Assembly: GCA_003531155.1 (NCBI GenBank)
Contig: DQHR01000002.1
Location: 1 to 11,386 of the forward strand
Direction of reading: 5' to 3'
Source: Bacteroidales bacterium
GTDB lineage: Bacteria; Bacteroidota; Bacteroidia; Bacteroidales; Tenuifilaceae
DNA: 11,386 nt
Shown here: positions 1 to 7,424 of the stretch, one piece after another
Layout: every line of letters begins with the position of its first letter
Numbering within the stretch: position 1 is the first letter of the stretch
The notes under the pieces: generated by a model
What the model was told of the DNA's origin: nothing
Seen by the model: only the letters and a program-made list of their open reading frames with translations
Databases searched by the model: none
Made by a program: the position numbers and the translations under genes

Positions 1-18
1 AAGTACGGTTTTGCCCAT
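1..18 (-). CDS. Possible 5' end of an unseen gene running off the left edge
   Basis: On the minus strand an ATG at 18-16 opens a frame reading M-G-K-T-V-L before the window ends. An in-frame TAA lies two codons upstream, so this would be the first start in that frame. It sits about ten bases after the -7 box of a good promoter candidate (28-57), which would leave a leader of only about six bases. Too little is visible to assign a function. The true start could instead lie beyond the window, which would make this stretch an untranslated leader. Confidence 0.3.
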
Positions 19-27
19 ACTTTATTT

Positions 28-57
28 CAAACTTAATAAAAAAAGTTGAGGGTTCAA
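28..57 (-). promoter_or_regulatory. Bacteroidota-type promoter firing leftward
   Basis: Read on the minus strand, TTG at 57-55 is followed after exactly 19 bases by TAAGTTTG at 35-28. This matches the Bacteroidota consensus of a -33 TTG and a -7 TAnnTTTG. Transcription would begin near base 24 and leave the window. It lies just past the terminator of the tricorn gene, so the next gene on this strand appears to be a separate transcription unit. The motif and spacing are seen directly; activity is inferred. Confidence 0.6.
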
Positions 58-67
58 TTTCTGCGTT

Positions 68-100
68 AAACAAAAACAGCTACCCGTTTGGGTAGCTGTT
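68..100 (-). terminator. Rho-independent terminator of the tricorn gene
   Basis: Perfect 11-base-pair stem (75-85 pairing with 90-100) around a four-base loop. On the minus strand the 3' arm runs into TTTTTGTTT, a U-rich tract. On the plus strand the hairpin is followed by mixed sequence, so it acts mainly in the minus direction. It begins about 26 bases after the stop codon of the tricorn gene, as expected for that gene's terminator. Confidence 0.85.
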
Positions 101-126
101 ATGTTGTAGCATTATTTCAGTATTAA

Positions 127-3100
127 CTATTTATCCGCAGGAAATGGCTTGTGAACAGGGAATTTACGAGGGTTCTCGTTTATCTTTTTCATTACCTCTT
201 CAACAGCTTTCATCAATTGTGTGTCGTACCCTTCGGAGTATTTCTTAGAGTCAACATCAATAATAATGTCAGGGGTTACGCCTTGGTTCTCAACTACCCA
301 TTCACCTTTCTCGTTATAGATACGGTAATCGGGAGCGGTTAGTCCACCGCCATCAATAAGGCTCATAAACATCGATACACCAACCAATCCACCCCAAGTG
401 CGGGTGCCAATTACAGGGCCCATCTTATTCCACTGGAACTCGTAAGGCAATTCGTCGCCACCCGAACCAGCATAACGGTTGGTTAGCAATGCCATTTGCG
501 CCTGTACTGCATAGAATGGAATTGTTTGGTCAACCGAGTTGCGGCGTGTCCAGAAACCGTGAGGTTTCTTTAGCAATCGTTGTAGGAAAATTTCGGGATC
601 AAGACCACCACCGTTAAAACGACCATCGAGGATAATACCCTCTTTATGCGCTTGTGAGTAGAAATATTTTGGAAAATCGGTTGCCGATCCATTCCATGTA
701 TCGGGCATATAAATATAGCCAATCTTACCATTCGATGCCTTATCGACAGCCAAACGGTTCGATTCGAGCCAATCCATATAGCGGATATTATTCTCGTTGC
801 CAACAGGTTCAACCACCACCTCACGAGCACCAACTAATGTTGGCTTAGAGTTAACTGTCAGGGTTACCTGCTTGCCAGCCAAACCTACAAAATAGCTGTA
901 TACCTCTTTATTGGCCTTTACATCAACGTTGTTGACTTTAAGCAGATATTCGCCCTCAATGATATTGATTCCGGGTTTTGCTAATGGTGGCCAAGTTTCA
1001 CGCGACCAATCGCGCTCTTTGTATATCTTGCTAAACTGATATAGATTATTCTGCGCATCAACCTTATAATCGGCACCAAGCATTCCAACGTTTACCCTAT
1101 CAGCCTTGCGTTTGCTATCGCCACCATAAACATAAGTGTGTGAGGTGTTAAGCTCGCCAATGAGCTCGCCAATGATAAAGGTTAAATCCTGACGACACGA
1201 AGCCCTATCGACCAATTTGCCATACTTTTGCTTCATGAAGTTCCAATCCTGACCATTCATACCAGCCTCATAGTAGTAATCGCGCTCTAAACGCCAAGCA
1301 TCATTGAAAATTTGTGTCCACTCTTTAAGAGGTTCGTACCAGAACTTAAGTCCATTTAGTTTTACTGGCTTGCCTTCTCCACCGCTTGCAGCAACAATTG
1401 AAACGCCGCCATCTTTTTGGTAGATGATGCTCTCGCCATCGAATGAAAGTTTGAAACCATCAATCGACTCAACTAAAGTGCTCTCTTTGCGTTTATTGAA
1501 TGAGTAGGAATATAAATTCATTGGATCGTGGCTACCAACCTCAAAACGGTTAAAGTTGCCCTCGCTACCATTTAAGTAGAAAAGGTTTGAACCATTAACC
1601 GCCAAATTGCGATAATTGCCACGCTTTAAAGGTAATGCCTCTACCCTATCGGTAATTCCGTCGAAATCGAAACGAATTTGAGGTGTAGTGCTTGCTTTTG
1701 GGGTTGCATCGGTAACAAACTCTTCATCGCTCTTGTAGGGTAAGATTGATTTTACATCCTTACGCAAAGCGATAGCATAAATACCAGCAACCTTTTGGTA
1801 AACCATCTCCCACTCAATATCGCAATAGGTAGGCTCAAATCTGCGATTCGATACAAAGATGATATAATCGCCATCTTTGGTGAAAACAGGGCTGGAATCG
1901 CTAAATAAACCGTTGCTAAGGCAATTTATTGCTTTAGTCTCGAGGTTGTAAACGTAAAGCTGATAAACAAAATCCTTATTCATCTTTGAGTAGGTGATAA
2001 AACGGCTATCGGGCGACCAAGAGTAATCGTAAATAGATTTTACATCCTGCGATACATCAACGTTCTCGAACTCTTCCTTATCAACCTTAGTTATGGTCTT
2101 TGTTGCAACATCGATATAGTAAAGGGTTAACAATTGGTCGGTATAGGCAATCTTTTTACTATCGGGCGACCATTTTAGAGTGTGCCTATAACCATCCTTA
2201 TGAGTTGTTAACTTGATAGCTTCCTCTTTTCCATTTGGATTTACAACGTAAATCTCATACTCGCCAGTTTTATCGGAGATGTAGGCAATCCACTTTCCAT
2301 CAGGCGACCAAACCGCATCCTTATCCCTTGCTCCGCAATTATTAGAAATATTGCGAGTTGGACCATCGGAAACAGGAACTGTAAACACTTCACCACGAGC
2401 AACAACTAGCGCTCTTTTACCCGATGGTGATATATCGATACCTTGAACTTCCTTGCTGATATCCTTCAAATATGGACGGGTCTCCTCCATATCTGCTAAA
2501 ATCTGAATAGGAACCTTTTTGGTTTCCTTTGTTGCAACATCGAGTTTCCAGATATCGCCTCCAACCTCGTAAACAATCATATTGCCTCCATCGCTTGGGA
2601 GCTGAACGTCGTACTCGGTGTGCTTAGTTACTTGCTCAATCTTTTTACTATTTGTATCGTAGTAGTAGATATTTAAAACTCTATCCCTATCGGAGCTAAA
2701 GTAGATTTTATCGCCAATCCACATTGGGAATCTATCGGAACCAAGGTAGTTGCTGATGTTGGTTTCAACATTCGTGGTTAAATCATAAGTGTAAATCTCT
2801 TGAGCTCTGCCACCCTTATAACGCTTCCACGTTGCATTATCCTGTGAATCCTTGTTGTAAGCGATGATTGAACCATTTGGCGAGAAACTGCCACGGGCAG
2901 CATCGTACATGATCATCTCTTCAAGGTCAGAACCATCGGGTGAGATGAGAAACATCTTGCTATACCTCGAGGTACTATTCCTACCCGAGGTGAACATTAT
3001 TTTATGCTTGTTCTGATTCCAACCAATCACCTCATCAAATCCGGGATGATAGGTTACACGGGTAATTTCACCTCCATTAACGTTCATTACGTAAACATCG

Positions 3101-3366
3101 GTATTGCCGTCGTATTCGGCAGAAAAAGCGATCATCTTGCCATCTGGTGAGAATTTAGGGAAATTCTCTTGACCATCGCTAAAAGTTAAGCGAACAGCAA
3201 TACCCCCATCGGCAGGTGCTTTCCATATATCGCCACCGCTTACAAAAACGATGGTGTTTTCATAGATATCGGGATATTGCATCATTGGATTCTGTGCAAA
3301 TACCGAAAAACTTGCAAATAGGAAAATCAGTAGAAATAATTTCCTAACAGATAATTTGTTTTTCAT
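127..3366 (-). CDS. Secreted tricorn-type serine protease (S41 family)
   Basis: Tricorn protease homologue, 1079 residues, close to the family's usual length. Residues 1-25 form a signal peptide (K-rich start, hydrophobic core, V-F-A before Q25), so it should act outside the cytoplasm, unlike archaeal tricorn. Two beta-propellers follow (about 30-300 and 305-690), marked by blades resembling W-S-P-D-G-K-x-I-A-Y (near 72, 162, 312, 353, 400, 451, 640). Next come a helical region, a PDZ-like domain (about 760-850) and the S41 catalytic domain. Catalytic residues align with Thermoplasma tricorn: S742-H743 (S745-H746), nucleophile S968 (S965) and E1026 (E1023). The residue after the nucleophile is Gly, where archaeal tricorn has Asp966. 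The family cleaves oligopeptides into short peptides for aminopeptidases to finish, which suits the peptidase genes next to it. It has its own terminator and a 160-base upstream gap, so it may be transcribed separately. Family call is firm; substrate is inferred. Confidence 0.95.
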   Translation of the reverse strand: MKNKLSVRKLFLLIFLFASFSVFAQNPMMQYPDIYENTIVFVSGGDIWKAPADGGIAVRLTFSDGQENFPKFSPDGKMIAFSAEYDGNTDVYVMNVNGGEITRVTYHPGFDEVIGWNQNKHKIMFTSGRNSTSRYSKMFLISPDGSDLEEMIMYDAARGSFSPNGSIIAYNKDSQDNATWKRYKGGRAQEIYTYDLTTNVETNISNYLGSDRFPMWIGDKIYFSSDRDRVLNIYYYDTNSKKIEQVTKHTEYDVQLPSDGGNMIVYEVGGDIWKLDVATKETKKVPIQILADMEETRPYLKDISKEVQGIDISPSGKRALVVARGEVFTVPVSDGPTRNISNNCGARDKDAVWSPDGKWIAYISDKTGEYEIYVVNPNGKEEAIKLTTHKDGYRHTLKWSPDSKKIAYTDQLLTLYYIDVATKTITKVDKEEFENVDVSQDVKSIYDYSWSPDSRFITYSKMNKDFVYQLYVYNLETKAINCLSNGLFSDSSPVFTKDGDYIIFVSNRRFEPTYCDIEWEMVYQKVAGIYAIALRKDVKSILPYKSDEEFVTDATPKASTTPQIRFDFDGITDRVEALPLKRGNYRNLAVNGSNLFYLNGSEGNFNRFEVGSHDPMNLYSYSFNKRKESTLVESIDGFKLSFDGESIIYQKDGGVSIVAASGGEGKPVKLNGLKFWYEPLKEWTQIFNDAWRLERDYYYEAGMNGQDWNFMKQKYGKLVDRASCRQDLTFIIGELIGELNTSHTYVYGGDSKRKADRVNVGMLGADYKVDAQNNLYQFSKIYKERDWSRETWPPLAKPGINIIEGEYLLKVNNVDVKANKEVYSYFVGLAGKQVTLTVNSKPTLVGAREVVVEPVGNENNIRYMDWLESNRLAVDKASNGKIGYIYMPDTWNGSATDFPKYFYSQAHKEGIILDGRFNGGGLDPEIFLQRLLKKPHGFWTRRNSVDQTIPFYAVQAQMALLTNRYAGSGGDELPYEFQWNKMGPVIGTRTWGGLVGVSMFMSLIDGGGLTAPDYRIYNEKGEWVVENQGVTPDIIIDVDSKKYSEGYDTQLMKAVEEVMKKINENPRKFPVHKPFPADK

Positions 3367-3420
3367 AGCTTATTGTATTTATTTTTTAAAAATAGATCGT
3401 TCATTAGCAGCATAGTTTAA

Positions 3421-3451
3421 TTGACTGTGTGGCTATTTGACTATTTGTCAA
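3421..3451. promoter_or_regulatory. Cluster of TTGAC half-sites upstream of the tricorn gene
   Basis: A 15-base palindrome, TTGAC-N5-GTCAA (3437-3451), is accompanied by a further TTGAC at 3421-3425 in the same orientation as the left half. The outer copies also form nine-base inverted arms (3417-3425 and 3447-3455). The palindrome lies 71-85 bases before the tricorn start codon, where an operator could sit. No U-tract follows, so it is not a convincing terminator. I see no match to TAnnTTTG in this gap, so the tricorn promoter remains unidentified. Regulatory role is inferred from symmetry alone. Confidence 0.3.
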
Positions 3452-3526
3452 TTAAGGTTATTAACTACTGTCGATATACAACAGCTAATCCCAGCCAATT
3501 TACACTTGCCACATGCCACTTAACGC

Positions 3527-4801
3527 TTATTTCTTCTTTTTCATCAAACGCTCAATCTCAGCAATCTCTTTGGGCACTTTTTGTGTAAGAATTTCGAAAC
3601 CATTCTCGGTTACAAGAATTGTATCCTCTATTCTAACCCCAAAACCTTTATATTTTTCAGGAGCATTTTTATCATTTGGGTTAAAATATAGACCAGGTTC
3701 AATAGTAATTATCATACCCGGTTTTAATTCCGGCTCAGTTGATATATCGTGCACATCTAATCCAACAGGGTGAGACAATCCATGAATGAAATAATCCTGA
3801 TAGCCAAGTTTTTTAAACGCATCGCGAGCAAATTTCTCAATATCAGCAGTTTTAACACCTGGTTTAATCATTGCAATGGCATCTTTTTGAACCTGAAGTA
3901 CCATTGAATAAATCTCCTTTTGAGCTTCGGTAAAACTACCCGAAATTGGTATTGTACGAGTAATATCGCTACTATAGCCCATGTACTTTGCACCAACATC
4001 CATCACAACAAGATCACCGTTTTTTGTTTGGCAATTGTTATCGCTATAGTGTAGTACTAAATTATTTAAACCAGAACCAATAATACTTGGGAAACCACGA
4101 AGCAATGCACCTTGACGGGTGTATTCGTATTCAACTGCTGCTTGTAACTCATACTCCCAAATACCGGGTTTAGCCATCTTCATTGCTGAAATTAAACCAT
4201 CGGCGGTGATATTACTGGCCCTTCTGACATATCCAATCTCTTGACTAGATTTTATTGTTCTCAGCTTTCCCACAAAATATTCTGCCGATTCCAATTTAAG
4301 ATTTGGATACAAAGTTTTCATCCTATTTTTCATCTCGCGCTCCATGAAGTAGGCTTTATCGCTAATCCAATCGTTTACAAGATTTAAATCGGGTGCAGAA
4401 TAGTATAGCTTGCCAATCGTAGGTAACAACTTGTTAAATACTGGTTTAAATTCCATACTTTTTAGCACAGTATCATTAGGTCCAAACTTTAGGTTTTTAA
4501 TAACGCTGTTATCGGAATAAAAAATGATTGTTGTTCTTTTTTTGCCTCCAACAACTATTCCCTTTGGCGACATAAGTAATGTGTTTGATGCCGAATTAAT
4601 ACCCGTTAGGTAAAAGAAGTTATGCTCTTGGATATACTCATTTGCCAAGGGTTGCACATTTATAGCCTTTAATACTATTGCTTGGGTAGTATCGAGCATA
4701 GATAGTATCTTGTCTCTTCGAGCCTGAAACTCATCAAAACCAGATGTTTGAGCAATTGCTACATACGGTAGCAAAAAAGTAACTAATATTATTTTTTTCA
4801 T
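3527..4801 (-). CDS. pepP: Secreted Xaa-Pro aminopeptidase (M24B)
   Basis: Aminopeptidase P family metallopeptidase, 424 residues, removing an N-terminal residue that precedes proline. Residues 1-17 are a signal peptide (A-I-A before Q18), so the enzyme should be periplasmic; classical PepP is cytosolic. An N-terminal creatinase-like domain (about 20-165) precedes the pita-bread catalytic domain (about 185-405). All five dimetal ligands are visible: D268, D279, H344, E368 and E392. The accessory histidines of E. coli PepP also have counterparts (H251, H340, H351). The C-terminus is a short lysine-rich tail. The start follows A/T-rich sequence with no Shine-Dalgarno, and a terminator hairpin ends only about 12-17 bases upstream, so how the gene is transcribed is unclear. 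It would complement the neighbouring M28 enzymes, which as a class handle X-Pro bonds poorly. I see no terminator directly after its stop. Family assignment is firm; the symbol follows the family name. Confidence 0.93.
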   Translation of the reverse strand: MKKIILVTFLLPYVAIAQTSGFDEFQARRDKILSMLDTTQAIVLKAINVQPLANEYIQEHNFFYLTGINSASNTLLMSPKGIVVGGKKRTTIIFYSDNSVIKNLKFGPNDTVLKSMEFKPVFNKLLPTIGKLYYSAPDLNLVNDWISDKAYFMEREMKNRMKTLYPNLKLESAEYFVGKLRTIKSSQEIGYVRRASNITADGLISAMKMAKPGIWEYELQAAVEYEYTRQGALLRGFPSIIGSGLNNLVLHYSDNNCQTKNGDLVVMDVGAKYMGYSSDITRTIPISGSFTEAQKEIYSMVLQVQKDAIAMIKPGVKTADIEKFARDAFKKLGYQDYFIHGLSHPVGLDVHDISTEPELKPGMIITIEPGLYFNPNDKNAPEKYKGFGVRIEDTILVTENGFEILTQKVPKEIAEIERLMKKKK

Positions 4802-4813
4802 TTTATTTTAAAT

Positions 4814-4855
4814 AAAAAGCTGGTTGCTGGTGCTATTTAGCACCAAACAACCAGC
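4814..4855 (-). terminator. Rho-independent terminator after the DUF6263-like gene
   Basis: Long hairpin: an outer eight-base-pair stem (4819-4826 with 4848-4855), a small internal bulge, then a seven-base-pair inner stem (4828-4834 with 4839-4845) around a four-base loop. On the minus strand it runs directly into TTTTTATTT. It starts 18 bases after the stop of the DUF6263-like gene. The U-tract ends only 12 bases before the start codon of the aminopeptidase gene, which is unusually tight. On the plus strand no U-tract follows. Confidence 0.85.
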
Positions 4856-4873
4856 ATAATATGTAATTAAGTT

Positions 4874-5719
4874 CTACTTCTCAACTAATGTTGTAATAGT
4901 CTTCATGCTTTGATTCATAGGCATAGTCATGTTCTGCTGACCAGAAACAGCAATATTCATATCCATTTCAGTATTGGTATCAGTTTTTACAACCAATGAT
5001 GATTTTGGATTAAAATATAATACCCCTTCAGATTTACCATTTCCTTCAACAAAAAGATCCATTCCCATTTGGTTTCCACTGCCATTAATTTGCAATGCTC
5101 CAGTAAAGCTAATTTTAGTAAGCTCAACACCATCAACAACCTCGGTACCAACAAAAGAAAATTCAAAATCAGTAGTAATAACAAGATTTACTGGGCTTTG
5201 AGGCGAAGATTTAATAGAGTCAACCAATTTATCGCTCCACTTCTCACCAACTTTAACTGATTTCTCAGGCAATTGAATAAACTTAGTAAATTTCTCAACT
5301 GAGCCTAACATCATACTTACATTACCCGCAGAAACGCTAGCAGAAGAAATATTTTTACCAGCTGATGTTATTACAACCCTTGTTTGCTCATTTAAGTCAT
5401 TAAATTTCATAGTAGTATCACGACCCATTGCAGGTATTTTTGAAGCGACTGATGCATCTTTAAGTGAAACCAAAATAGTAGCGTTTCCTTTTTCATCAAC
5501 GTTTTCAACAAGGAACTCAGAGGTAGAATTAATACCTGATTCCATTTTCATCTCCTGACCACCCATTGTTTGTACAATGTTGTTATTTAGCTGGGTATTT
5601 AAAACATAAGTTTTGCCTTTAACAAAATTGTACTTAAGCATTGCATCTTGCGAATTAGCAACTACGCTAATTGCCATTAACGATAGAACAAAAATTTGTT
5701 TAATGAAAATGTTTTTCAT
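4874..5719 (-). CDS. Exported DUF6263-like protein
   Basis: 281-residue predicted secreted protein of unknown function. Residues 1-23 are a signal peptide (A-N-S before Q24); there is no cysteine anywhere, so it is neither a lipoprotein nor disulphide-bonded. The body looks all-beta and resembles the DUF6263 family of Bacteroidota, with an early L-K-Y-N-F-x-K-G-K-x-Y segment (28-38) and a central L-P-E-K-x-V-K-V-G-E-K-W motif (150-161). This assignment comes from memory of family features and is moderate. The mature part is methionine-rich: M-x-M occurs at 57/59, 218/220, 252/254 and 264/266/268. It lies 46 bases downstream of the M28 gene starting at 7334, with no promoter or terminator seen between, so the two are probably co-transcribed and end at the hairpin at 4814-4855. 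No enzymatic motif is visible. A chaperone, binding or envelope role is possible but unsupported. Confidence 0.85.
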   Translation of the reverse strand: MKNIFIKQIFVLSLMAISVVANSQDAMLKYNFVKGKTYVLNTQLNNNIVQTMGGQEMKMESGINSTSEFLVENVDEKGNATILVSLKDASVASKIPAMGRDTTMKFNDLNEQTRVVITSAGKNISSASVSAGNVSMMLGSVEKFTKFIQLPEKSVKVGEKWSDKLVDSIKSSPQSPVNLVITTDFEFSFVGTEVVDGVELTKISFTGALQINGSGNQMGMDLFVEGNGKSEGVLYFNPKSSLVVKTDTNTEMDMNIAVSGQQNMTMPMNQSMKTITTLVEK

Positions 5720-5765
5720 GATTTGATTTTTAGGTTAGTATTGATAGTTAATTATTTAAAGTCTA

Positions 5766-7334
5766 TTATTTATTTCTTTTAAGTGGCAAAATTTTATAAT
5801 GCTTCTTTTCATTGGCCATTATCCATGCTGTTTTAAAAGTCAATTTTGATATTAAAGCCACTTTAAGCGGGTTAATTGTTTCGGGATTATCGCGAACGGT
5901 ATGATAATCATTATGCAAGCCCGATGAAATGTCAACAGCAGTTATTCCTTGTTTAAAGAAGTTAAAGTGATCGCTTCGCTCAAAAAGATATTCTTTACCC
6001 TCAATTTGTTTTAAACCAAAGTTCTTGGCTTCCTTGAGCATTATTTTAGCCAAATCGGGGTTAAACTCAAATCCATCAATTTGCAAGGTATCGTTACCAT
6101 TGCGACCAATCATATCCATATTCAGCATGGCAACTGACTTATCTAAAGGATACAATGGATGCTCAACATAATAATCAGATCCGTATAGACCTTTCTCCTC
6201 TCCAGCAAATAGGATAAAAAGAATGCTTCGCTTGGGTTTTACACTCATTGCAGTAAAAGCCTTTGCTGTTGCCATAACACCTGCTGTTCCTGAAGCGTTA
6301 TCATCTGCACCATTGAATATATAGTCCTCGCCTTCCTTATGATGCGACATGAATCCAACATGGTCATAATGTCCACCAATAATAACGAGTTCATTTTTAA
6401 GTTTTTTATCTCTACCCTCTATATAGCCTACAACATTTTTCGCAATATACTCTTTAGTTTTAAGTATTGTAGACAACTCACACTTTGCACTAGCTAGTTC
6501 ATACGATGCAGGACTATTAGATTTATCAATCCTTTTTTGAATATTCTTTAGCGAATCAACGCTACCAAATAAGTATTTAATTACCGATTCACCAACCTGA
6601 GCAAGTGGAATAGAGTTTTCCTTTTTACAAAGTACAATTGGAAGATTATCCTGTGGTAAAAACCTAGATAAACTTGGCCAAGGATAACCTTGAGGTGTCA
6701 TCATAATATGATTTAAAGGATCGGTTACAACCAACATCCCAACAGCACCATGATTTTTGGCGTTCTCAAGTTTTTCGTTAAGCATTGAATATTTTGAATC
6801 TTTTTCTCCTTCAAAGGGGGATTTTTCATCTTTCTCGCCCGGTTCGTGCTTCATTACCAAAACAATCTTACCCTTTACATCTATGCCCTTGTAATCGTCG
6901 TAGTTATACTCAGGAGCAGTAATACCATATCCCACAAATACAATTGAAGCTTCAACAGCAGCATTTGCTGTCATTTCAAAAGGTGTGAAATCGGTTTTTA
7001 ACTTGAAACTTTTTGTTTCTCCCGCAATAGTAACCTTAAGAGAACTCTTATCAACATCTAAATTTGTCGAACAAAATGGAATGTTCTGAAAATATGTACC
7101 ATTCACAGGTTGAACTCCCATTGAAGCTAATTCTTTAGAAATATAATCTGCGGCTAAATCGAGCTCCTTGCTAGGAGTATTACGACCTTTCATAGAATCA
7201 GAAGCCAGATAGTAGATGTACTTTTTTAAAAGTTCAGGAGTAATCTGCTCTAACCCTTGAACAGGGTTTTTCTGTGAAATGGCATTCCCAGTGAGCATTA
7301 AACAGGCAATAGTAATTAAGAATGTTTTTTTCAT
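5766..7334 (-). CDS. Secreted M28 metallopeptidase with PA domain
   Basis: M28-family zinc peptidase, 522 residues, most likely an aminopeptidase releasing N-terminal residues from peptides in the periplasm or outside. Residues 1-20 form a signal peptide (A-I-S before Q21). A short N-terminal segment (about 30-125) includes the D-S-M-K-G-R stretch common in these enzymes. A protease-associated (PA) insert covers roughly 130-250, and the M28 core roughly 295-505. The complete dizinc set is present: H322 (in G-H-Y-D-H), bridging D344 (in A-D-D-N-A-S-G), catalytic base E379 with ligand E380, D407 and H478 (in D-Y-H). That favours an active aminopeptidase over a glutaminyl cyclase, which has the same fold but a single-metal site. 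A promoter candidate sits about 50-85 bases upstream. The next gene on this strand also encodes an M28 enzyme of the same architecture, suggesting old duplication. Substrate preference cannot be read from sequence. Confidence 0.93.
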   Translation of the reverse strand: MKKTFLITIACLMLTGNAISQKNPVQGLEQITPELLKKYIYYLASDSMKGRNTPSKELDLAADYISKELASMGVQPVNGTYFQNIPFCSTNLDVDKSSLKVTIAGETKSFKLKTDFTPFEMTANAAVEASIVFVGYGITAPEYNYDDYKGIDVKGKIVLVMKHEPGEKDEKSPFEGEKDSKYSMLNEKLENAKNHGAVGMLVVTDPLNHIMMTPQGYPWPSLSRFLPQDNLPIVLCKKENSIPLAQVGESVIKYLFGSVDSLKNIQKRIDKSNSPASYELASAKCELSTILKTKEYIAKNVVGYIEGRDKKLKNELVIIGGHYDHVGFMSHHKEGEDYIFNGADDNASGTAGVMATAKAFTAMSVKPKRSILFILFAGEEKGLYGSDYYVEHPLYPLDKSVAMLNMDMIGRNGNDTLQIDGFEFNPDLAKIMLKEAKNFGLKQIEGKEYLFERSDHFNFFKQGITAVDISSGLHNDYHTVRDNPETINPLKVALISKLTFKTAWIMANEKKHYKILPLKRNK

Positions 7335-7388
7335 GACTATTTAAATAGATTAAATTTATGAATAATAAATTAGACAGTAAGACTGTAT

Positions 7389-7421
7389 CAAAGCTACACT
7401 TTTTTGTACAAATTATTTCAA
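7389..7421 (-). promoter_or_regulatory. Promoter candidate for the M28 gene starting at 7334
   Basis: On the minus strand TAGCTTTG at 7396-7389 matches the Bacteroidota -7 consensus TAnnTTTG exactly. A TTG at 7421-7419 precedes it by 22 bases, slightly longer than the best spacing of about 19. Transcription would begin near 7385, giving a leader of roughly 50 bases. It would drive this M28 gene and probably the DUF6263-like gene after it. The TTG overlaps the spacer just after the stop of the upstream M28 gene. Confidence 0.5.
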
Positions 7422-7424
7422 TTT

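Noticed and set aside
2000..2330. Recurring nucleotide motif resembling atcgggcgacca on the plus strand
   Set aside because: It is the reverse complement of codons for W-S-P-D in successive beta-propeller blades of the tricorn protein, not an independent DNA repeat.
7302..7334. Lipoprotein signal with Cys11 in the first M28 protein
   Set aside because: The cysteine sits inside the hydrophobic core with no proper lipobox (Thr at -3), and a good signal-peptidase I site (A-I-S|Q) follows at residue 20.
7374..7386. Small hairpin acagt-aag-actgt as a terminator of the second M28 gene
   Set aside because: Only five base pairs with no U-tract, and it overlaps the predicted transcription start for the next gene. 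Too weak to call.
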